Source: Candidatus Trichofilum aggregatum
Lineage (GTDB): Bacteria > Chloroflexota > Anaerolineae > Promineifilales > Promineifilaceae
Assembly (NCBI GenBank): GCA_016716885.1
Contig: JADJUV010000019.1
Span: 1-64,000, forward strand
Direction: 5' to 3'
Length of the DNA: 64,000 bases
The notes under the pieces were generated by a model. The model saw nothing but the letters and a program-made list of their open reading frames with translations, searched no databases and was not told the origin of the DNA. The stretch's first letter is position 1. Each line of letters begins with the position of its first letter. Positions 59,478 to 64,000 of the stretch are shown piece after piece. The translations under genes were made by a program, and so were the position numbers.

Positions 59478-60131
59478 ATGGATCAACTAGAACCAATTAC
59501 CGAAGAGATTCGTCGTTATTTTGAGGAAGTGAATGCCGCCCGGGATCAGGCATATCAGCGGTCACGCGAGTTGGTCAGTGTTTGTTCCCGTGCCATTCGG
59601 GCGGTACACCGGTCTGAATGGGAACGGGCTGAGGGGTTGATGGGGGAAGCGAAAGCGGCCGCGAAACAACTGGTAGCTGGTGTTACGGCTTACCCAGATC
59701 TGTACCATGCCGGTTACACCCAGGATTCGCTGAAGGAATATGTTGAGGCTTATCTGACCTATGCCATCATCCGGGGGTTGCCCTGGCCCAGCCCGGCCGA
59801 ACTGGGGGTCGAGTATAACACCTGGCTGAACGGATTGGCCGAAGCGACAACTGAGCTACGCCGCACCATTCTGGACTTGATCCGGCATGGACATTCGGGC
59901 GAGGTGGAGCGTCTGTTGAATGTGATGGAAGAGGTGTACAGCGTTTTGGTGGTGATGGATTTCAATGATGCGATTACGGGGGGGTTGCGCCGGCGCACGG
60001 ACGCGGTGCGGGCGGTGCTGGAGCGCACACGGGCGGATGTTACCACGAGTTTGCGTCAGGCGGAGTTGGAAAAGGCGTTGGCCCGGTTGGAGGTGAGGTT
60101 GGGGGAGGGGATTGGGAGACTGGGAGACTGA
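59478..60131 (+). CDS. Translin family protein
   Basis: 217 residues, all helical. ARDQAYQRSRELVSVCSRAIRAVHRSEWERAEGLMGEA, YPDLYHAGYTQDSLKEYVEAYLTYAII, PSPAELGVEYNTWLNGLAEATTELRRTILDLIRHG, VERLLNVMEEVYSVLVVMDF and LRRRTDAVRAVLERTRADVTTSLRQ match the translin fold in order. Eukaryotic translin binds single-stranded DNA and RNA as an octameric ring and with TRAX forms an endoribonuclease. The role of prokaryotic members is little known. The last codons run into a GGGAGACT repeat (60110-60156). Confidence 0.85.
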   Translation: MDQLEPITEEIRRYFEEVNAARDQAYQRSRELVSVCSRAIRAVHRSEWERAEGLMGEAKAAAKQLVAGVTAYPDLYHAGYTQDSLKEYVEAYLTYAIIRGLPWPSPAELGVEYNTWLNGLAEATTELRRTILDLIRHGHSGEVERLLNVMEEVYSVLVVMDFNDAITGGLRRRTDAVRAVLERTRADVTTSLRQAELEKALARLEVRLGEGIGRLGD

Positions 60132-60156
60132 GAGACTGAGAGATTGAGAGACTGTT
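60110..60156. repeat. Simple repeat GGGAGACTGAGAGACT
   Basis: Tandem GAGACTGA units starting within the last codons of the translin gene. Confidence 0.75.
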
Positions 60157-60175
60157 TCAGATGAGTTGGGCAATC

Positions 60176-60238
60176 AGTGCCTGGCACGGGGCAGACGAAC
60201 CTGGTCATAACGCAACTCGCCGCCCCGTGCCAGGCACT
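60176..60238. repeat. Inverted repeat with perfect 17-bp arms
   Basis: AGTGCCTGGCACGGGGC (60176-60192) and its exact inverse (60222-60238) around 29 bases; possible transcription stop after translin. Confidence 0.75.
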
Positions 60239-60270
60239 TAACCACCTGGTTTTCACTCTTTTACCTTCTG

Positions 60271-60358
60271 AAGTTTGGTGAAAATGAGAATGACTTCTGG
60301 AAATCTCTTAATCTCTTAGTCTCCAGAGGTCAGCCCAAAAAACGCCAACGTCCAGTTA
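60271..60358. repeat. ~95-bp dispersed repeat, copy
   Basis: AAGTTTGGTGAAAATGAG ... TTCTGGAAATCTCTTAATCTCTTAGTCTCCAGAGG ... AAAAAACGCCAACGTCCAGTTA. It ends at the stop codon of the following minus-strand gene. Confidence 0.8.
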
Positions 60359-60769
60359 CCTTGAGCCTTTCATGCCCAGGATAAGTGAGGCGAGGCCCAG
60401 GCTGGTGAGCGTGCCGATGATGGTCCAGAGGGGGAGTTGATTCCACACCCAGGCGATTTCGCTGGGGGTGAATTCGGGGCCGTGGGCGTGCAGGCCGGTT
60501 TTGACGGCCATGAAGGCCAGGGTAGCGAAAATGGTGCTAACCCCGACGAGTAACCCGGTGAGGGTCATCCCAATTAGCCAGAACCAACCAGCAAGAACGC
60601 GGCCGCGACCCCATCGTTGTATCAGGTGCGCGGCCGCGAGCACACAGCTACCCACCGCCAATATGACCGTTTGGGTCAAATCCCCTTCCAGGCTAATCCA
60701 CAGAGCAAAATAGCCCGCCAATAAGACCGTTAAGAGACGTAAACCAGGTAGTTTGTCGGGTAGTTGCAT
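60356..60769 (-). CDS. Four-helix membrane protein of unknown function
   Basis: 137 residues with four predicted membrane helices: LLTVLLAGYFALWISL, VILAVGSCVLAAAHLI, VLAGWFWLIGMTLTGLLVGVSTIFATLAFMAV and PLWTIIGTLTSLGLASLIL. A loop HAHGPEFTPSEIAWVWNQ lies between the last two. Not recognised as any family. It is flanked by dispersed repeats on both sides and has no same-strand partner. Confidence 0.75.
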   Translation of the reverse strand: MQLPDKLPGLRLLTVLLAGYFALWISLEGDLTQTVILAVGSCVLAAAHLIQRWGRGRVLAGWFWLIGMTLTGLLVGVSTIFATLAFMAVKTGLHAHGPEFTPSEIAWVWNQLPLWTIIGTLTSLGLASLILGMKGSR

Positions 60770-60773
60770 CTTG

Positions 60774-60858
60774 AGTTCAGAGCTAGAGCTAGAGCTAGAG
60801 CTAGAGGGTTTTCCAGAGTAATTTCCTCTAGCGCTTCTCTCTAGCTCTAAACTCCAGT
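60774..60858. repeat. GAGCTAGAGCTAGAGC palindromic repeat, copy 4
   Basis: TTCAGAGCTAGAGCTAGAGC ... GGGTTTTCCAGAGTAATTTCCTC ... TCTCTAGCTCTAAACTCC. The inner part TTTTCCAGAGTAATTTCCTC is the inverse of that at 42413. Confidence 0.8.
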
Positions 60859-60949
60859 AAGGTATTCCGGCAGCAATTTGACGTGAACGATGAAATTCAG
60901 ATAATCCCCTCTCAACCGATTTTCTGTTAAAAGGGGTGACGGATCAAAC

Positions 60950-61795
60950 ATGGGTAAACGACGTAAACGACCAGAAATTTTCGCCCCGGCTACCTGGCGA
61001 CTGCTTTACACGGGTACACAAGATGGCCCGACGAACCTGGCTCTAGATGAAGCCATCTTAGAGGCGGTTGCTGCTGGGGCCTGTCCGCCGACCTTGCGCT
61101 TTTATGATTTTAACCCGATCACCATATCGTTGGGTTATGAACAAGAGTGGGATGGGCTGGATTTTGATATTTGTGCCGAAGAAGGGTGGCAAGTGGTGCG
61201 CCGCCCCAGTGACAGTCGGTGTATCATGCACGCCGATGATCTAAATTATGCTTTGTATTTGCCGTTGTCTGATCCGAGAGCGGCAGGGGACGCGGCCGCG
61301 ACTGCGCGGCGCTTCAACTTTGGCCTGGAATACGGCCTCATCAACCTGGGCATTGATCCGTCACGGATGCAAACTTTTTACCAGGATACGGGTGAATTGG
61401 GTTTTGGCAGTTTTGATGGCCCTTCTATTTATAATGTCGAGGTGGGTCAGGTGACATTGATCGCTGGTGCCCAATGGCGATCTGGGAACGCTATGTTGCA
61501 ACATGGCTCACTGCCCCTGAGCGGCGACGCTACTCGTCTTTGTCAAGCCTTGTTTTTCGATTTGCCGGGCCAACGAATGGCAATCCAGATTCGGTTTGGC
61601 CGACGGGCTACGGCGTTAAATATCGCCTTGGGTCACGACAAGACCTTCAGCGAAACCAGCGAAGCCCTCGTTCAGGGGTTAGGCGAGGCGCTAGACCTGA
61701 CTTTTGCCCCGGATACCTTAACCCCGGCTGAACAAGAACGAGCCAATCAGTTGCGCCCTAAGTATGCCAGTGAAAGCTGGACGAAAAAGTTTTAA
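60950..61795 (+). CDS. Divergent lipoate ligase / octanoyltransferase homologue
   Basis: 281 residues of the BPL/LplA/LipB fold: WRLLYTGTQDGPTNLALDEAIL, TLRFYDFNPITISLGYEQE, VVRRPSDSRCIMHADDLNYAL and AGAQWRSGNAMLQHGSLPL. In active lipoate ligases and LipM the first motif is RR-x-x-GGRAVxH and the second includes a catalytic Lys (G-x-K-x-x-G-S-A-Q); here the GG is Asp-Ser, the Lys position is Thr (VTLIAGAQ), and the Cys of LipM is not seen (PSIYNVE). It may be a non-catalytic paralogue or act on another acyl group. Terminator follows at 61797. Confidence 0.82.
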   Translation: MGKRRKRPEIFAPATWRLLYTGTQDGPTNLALDEAILEAVAAGACPPTLRFYDFNPITISLGYEQEWDGLDFDICAEEGWQVVRRPSDSRCIMHADDLNYALYLPLSDPRAAGDAAATARRFNFGLEYGLINLGIDPSRMQTFYQDTGELGFGSFDGPSIYNVEVGQVTLIAGAQWRSGNAMLQHGSLPLSGDATRLCQALFFDLPGQRMAIQIRFGRRATALNIALGHDKTFSETSEALVQGLGEALDLTFAPDTLTPAEQERANQLRPKYASESWTKKF

Positions 61796-61796
61796 T

Positions 61797-61842
61797 AAAA
61801 ACAGGCAGCCGATGGTTATCATCGGCTGCCTGTTTGTTTTAC
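61797..61842. terminator. Bidirectional Rho-independent terminator
   Basis: AAAAACAGGCAGCCGATG / CATCGGCTGCCTGTTTGTTTT between the convergent genes ending at 61795 and 61922. Confidence 0.9.
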
Positions 61843-61845
61843 GCC

Positions 61846-61910
61846 ACTTTGGCGAAAATTAGTCCGACTTCTGAGAATCTCTCAATCTCTCAGTCTCTTA
61901 ATCTCCCAAA
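61846..61910. repeat. ~95-bp dispersed repeat, partial copy
   Basis: CTTTGGCGAAAATTAGTCCGACTTCTGAGAATCTCTCAATCTCTCAGTCTC (in pieces); right half missing. Confidence 0.75.
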
Positions 61911-61921
61911 ATGATTATGCT

Positions 61922-62644
61922 TTAAGGGGTAGGAGTTACGGTAACGACGATATAACCCTTGGGTACAGCCGGTACGTAGGGTGGGGCGGGGGGCGGTGGC
62001 CCATCCGTGAAGATAACTTCGGTAAACCCCAGGTTGCTCATAAAGGTGATCATGTAGGCTTCGGCGTTGGCCTGAGCGGTTTCTACGATGCCAGCTTCGT
62101 ACGCGGCCGCGATAATTTCCGCCTCAGCCGCTTGCCGCACTTGTGTTTCCAGTTGCGGGTCAGAACTGGCAAACAAACCTGTATCCCGGTCAGCCACATA
62201 GGAGCGGCTGTTGTCTAGCACCGGCAAGGCAAACACCTCAGCCGAGGGCATATAAACCATGACTGTGTCCGGGTCTACGACTACCACATCGGTGGGTTGC
62301 ATTTGGGCCAGATCAATACCCGCCACAACCGTGCCATGAGCCACAAAGATCAGGCTTTCACCTAACGCGCCCCAGAGGGCATCGGTATTCCGTTCGGCGG
62401 TCACAACCTTATCAAAGGACATGGAAACGGTTTCCAGGCGGGCCAGATCGTTCACCTCGTTGACAATCGTAACCGGATCAGGCAAGATGACGGGCGTTGC
62501 GGGCACAAATAAATCCTGTACTAAGTCACCAATGGGCTGAAGGGCGACTTCGGTCATTTTGTTGGCTCCGCTGACCACCGTATAAACAGCAAATGCGGCT
62601 ACCAAAAAGAAGCCTATCAAAACCACATACATGAGATTACGCAT
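61922..62644 (-). CDS. DUF4230 family membrane-anchored protein
   Basis: 240 residues. One N-terminal membrane helix (LMYVVLIGFFLVAAFAVYTVV), then the DUF4230 domain: VNEVNDLARLETVSMSFDKVVTAERN, GESLIFVAHGTVVAGIDLAQMQPTDVVV, VMVYMPSAEVF, DRDTGLFASSDPQLETQVRQAAEAEIIAAA and LGFTEVIF. The domain should lie outside the cytoplasm. Proline-rich end PPPPAPPYVPAVP. ATG at 62644 with AAGGAG upstream. Function of the family is unknown. Confidence 0.9.
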   Translation of the reverse strand: MRNLMYVVLIGFFLVAAFAVYTVVSGANKMTEVALQPIGDLVQDLFVPATPVILPDPVTIVNEVNDLARLETVSMSFDKVVTAERNTDALWGALGESLIFVAHGTVVAGIDLAQMQPTDVVVVDPDTVMVYMPSAEVFALPVLDNSRSYVADRDTGLFASSDPQLETQVRQAAEAEIIAAAYEAGIVETAQANAEAYMITFMSNLGFTEVIFTDGPPPPAPPYVPAVPKGYIVVTVTPTP

Positions 62645-62812
62645 CAACCTACTCCTTGTTCATCTGGTTCAGAGGCACTTGGGTGCTTGTCTGAGCGAGA
62701 ACCTTACTCTACCATTTAGAGGGTTCAATCGTCATAGATTGTCCCTATCTACATAAGCAGACAGCCAAATCAATGGGCGCGTCACGTTGATAGCATAAGA
62801 AAGAAATAAGAA

Positions 62813-63097
62813 ATGATCGTTGCTACCTGTGTCATCAAGCTAAGTTTGGAAGGTGTTTTTTCGTTGAAGGATAAGCGCCGCATCGTGAAATCTATTCTGG
62901 CACGTTTGCCGCAACATTTCAACGTCGCGGCCGCGGAAGTTGATTATCATGATGCCTGGCATACAGCGGGTATCGGGCTGGCTACAGTGGGCACGGATGC
63001 CAGTTACCTGCATGGCCTGCTGGAAAAAGCCGTCACCTGGCTCGAAGACAATCGTCCTGATGTGCCTATTGAAGATTACGCCATCGAGATTTTTTAA
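62813..63097 (+). CDS. DUF503 (YlxP-like) protein
   Basis: 94 residues. VIKLSLEGVFSLKDKRRIVKSILARLPQHFNVAAAEVDYHDAWHTAGIGLATVGTDASYL has the DUF503 pattern (S-LK-KR-x-x-K-S, FNV-A-E). Related YlxP proteins lie near ribosome-maturation genes in Firmicutes; here the gene stands alone. A weak AAGAAATAAGA precedes the ATG. Confidence 0.92.
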   Translation: MIVATCVIKLSLEGVFSLKDKRRIVKSILARLPQHFNVAAAEVDYHDAWHTAGIGLATVGTDASYLHGLLEKAVTWLEDNRPDVPIEDYAIEIF

Positions 63098-63151
63098 CCA
63101 CTGCGCCTGAAAGCCGTCTGAGTTTCGTCCATTAAGTTATGGCCTGCCGGG

Positions 63152-63157
63152 TATAAT
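63152..63157 (+). promoter_or_regulatory. -10 box TATAAT in a gene-free region
   Basis: GGTATAATCGC, the same context as before trmB, but no start codon or ribosome site follows. Downstream 63164-63320 has small hairpins (GATGG..CCATC; ACGAT-ATGTA-ATCGT) and no protein frame, so a short RNA is possible. Confidence 0.4.
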
Positions 63158-63324
63158 CGCCAGATAGAGGGACATTCCAGATGGGTTCAGTAGCCATCCC
63201 AATGACGATATGTAATCGTTCGTAAACAAGTTCGCGAGATTGCGGCAGTCTTGGAGAAGGGCGCGATCTAAAAACCGCTAAGGAACAAAGATTCAAGAAC
63301 CTGCGGAACTAGATGGAGACTGAC

Positions 63325-63487
63325 GAGCTTTACCCAACTCCTTGGTATTGAGTCGGAAGACCCTCCCCTGCCCCCTTCCCCGGGGAAGGGGCGCAGGCTT
63401 TTGGCAGGCCCCAACCGGCAAATCCCGCCCTGGGGGCGGGGTTAGGGGTGGGGGTTTCCGGCGACAAACTGGTACGGAGAGTTGCTA
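63325..63487. repeat. Intergenic element, copy I
   Basis: GAGCTTTACCCAACTCCTTGG, GAGTCGGAAGACCC, CCCTTCCCCGGGGAAGGGG, a private TTTTGGCAGG..CCGGCAAA part, GGGGGCGGGGTTAGGGGTGGGGG and TTTCCGGCGACAAACTGGTAC. Confidence 0.75.
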
Positions 63488-63550
63488 ATGCACATCGGCC
63501 TCTGAAAAATCTGTTTGTTTCCTTACTCCGTTGATGTAACCAGACATAAG

Positions 63551-63580
63551 CCATCCTTATGACGATATGGATGGTTTTTT
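63551..63580 (+). terminator. Rho-independent terminator
   Basis: CCATCC / GGATGG stem followed by T6, 15 bases before the next gene. It would end a transcript started at the TATAAT of 63152. Confidence 0.65.
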
Positions 63581-63594
63581 ATGAGAATAACCGT

Positions 63595-64000
63595 ATGAAG
63601 CGAATCCGACCTTTGTTCACCCTTTTGTTACTTTGGCTCTGTTTTATGGGGCTGGTTTTGCCCGCGGCCGCGCAAGAAGATGATGAAACCGCCACCGATT
63701 CCCCGGGTATCAGCCTGGAAGTTGAGGCTGGCCTTGATAGCTACTACAAAGGTGAGGACTGGGTTCCGGTTCAGGTGACGGTGGCAAACAGTGGGCCATC
63801 CTTTGAAGGAACTTTGCTTATCCGGTTTGGGGCTACCCAAGAGGAGCAAACCTACACAGCGCCCGTTTCACTGCCCACCCAATCCAACAAACGAGTGACG
63901 TTGTATGTCGCCATGACCACGTACACATCACGTCTGACGGTACAACTGTTGGACGAGGCGGGGGATCAGGTTGCCAGAACCACCAGTTCCCCGCTGAGCC
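63595..64000 (+). CDS. Secreted protein, N-terminal fragment cut by window edge
   Basis: From ATG at 63595 the frame stays open to the window end (135 codons). KRIRPLFTLLLLWLCFMGLVLPAAAQ is a clear signal peptide with cleavage after AAA; the AAA codons are a GCGGCCGC site. The mature part (GISLEVEAGLDSYYKGEDWVPVQVTVANSGPSFEGTLLIRFG) looks like an Ig-like beta-sandwich with the V-x-V-T-V-x-N-x-G pattern of extracellular CARDB/DUF11-like domains. The rest and the function are outside the window. Confidence 0.8.
   Translation, partial: MKRIRPLFTLLLLWLCFMGLVLPAAAQEDDETATDSPGISLEVEAGLDSYYKGEDWVPVQVTVANSGPSFEGTLLIRFGATQEEQTYTAPVSLPTQSNKRVTLYVAMTTYTSRLTVQLLDEAGDQVARTTSSPLS

Larger units (their letters stand above)
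211..63671. repeat. Highly iterated palindrome GCGGCCGC, about 115 copies
   Basis: The eight-base palindrome GCGGCCGC is scattered through the whole window, e.g. near 211, 367, 1358, 3184, 4150, 5000, 8446, 20345, 28524, 42564, 42621, 42669, 51178, 57673, 62928 and 63664. A hand count gives about 115, and most copies extend to CGCGGCCGCG. Nearly all lie inside genes, usually in the phase that encodes Ala-Ala-Ala, less often Arg-Pro or Arg-Gly-Arg. A few lie between genes (13919, 40507, 48479, 48552). Some are doubled head to tail (7252, 18848). Confidence 0.9.

Noticed and set aside
63330..63554. Minus-strand frame near the right end
   Set aside because: Lies in element copy I and the terminator; no ribosome site.
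1..64000. tRNA genes, rRNA, CRISPR arrays, prophage or transposase genes
   Set aside because: I looked for T-loop-like sequence, regularly spaced repeats with unique spacers, and DDE/HUH motifs and saw none. The many repeats here are palindromic and unevenly spaced, unlike CRISPR.

Overview
This is a chromosomal stretch of about 64 kb from a GC-rich bacterium, most likely a member of the Chloroflexota (class Anaerolineae or a close relative). That placement is inference. It rests on many GAF-rich hybrid sensor kinases, secreted sorbosone-dehydrogenase-like proteins, a translin homologue, PTPS-related membrane proteins, short hydrophobic C-terminal tails on secreted proteins, and intergenic spaces full of small palindromic repeats. 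I found no tRNA, rRNA, CRISPR array, transposase or prophage gene.

Layout. 1-7.3 kb: GNAT tail, ogt, a methyltransferase-like protein, a family 2 glycosyltransferase, an MDR-type enoyl reductase, and a PTPS-related membrane protein split into three frames by simple repeats. 7.7-13.7 kb: a small glycine/serine-rich protein, a GT51 transglycosylase with a degenerate M23-like front, an amidase, a frameshifted MecA-like PBP and an EamA transporter. 13.9-24.9 kb: a minus-strand signalling cluster with a lone receiver, a multi-GAF protein, a methyltransferase, a 1325-residue GAF kinase, a threonine synthase fused to a receiver domain, and a receiver-kinase hybrid. 25.7-32.9 kb: a LysM protein, small membrane proteins, ppk2, a hairpin-rich structured intergenic region, an alpha/beta-hydrolase fused to an ABC-2 permease, and its ATPase. 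33.1-40.5 kb: trmB, cysS, a uracil-DNA glycosylase, a serine hydrolase, rfbB and citrate synthase. 40.7-49.8 kb: three consecutive PQQ/sorbosone-dehydrogenase-type secreted proteins, a copper-amine-oxidase-like secreted protein and an iron-type ABC binding protein. 50.2-64 kb: lysC and cystathionine gamma-synthase behind a SAM-I riboswitch, then recN, a TPR/zinc protein, nadK, hisS, a DUF3467 protein, translin, a divergent lipoate-ligase homologue, DUF4230, DUF503 and the start of a secreted protein.

Two window-wide properties stand out. First, the palindrome GCGGCCGC occurs roughly 115 times by hand count, about every 560 bases, where a few would be expected; it mostly lies inside genes and often encodes Ala-Ala-Ala. 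It behaves like a highly iterated palindrome comparable to cyanobacterial HIP1 but with a different sequence. Second, the spaces between genes carry at least six families of short repeats, including an element bounded by GTACAGCTTTAC-type inverted ends with a different internal hairpin in most copies.

About ten single-base frame disruptions, mostly in short homopolymers and many in housekeeping genes (lysC twice, recN, rfbB), suggest residual indel errors of a long-read assembly rather than mass gene decay. In each case the total length matches one or two missing or extra bases. The three-way break in the 4056-7331 membrane protein gene is different because it coincides with inserted simple repeats.
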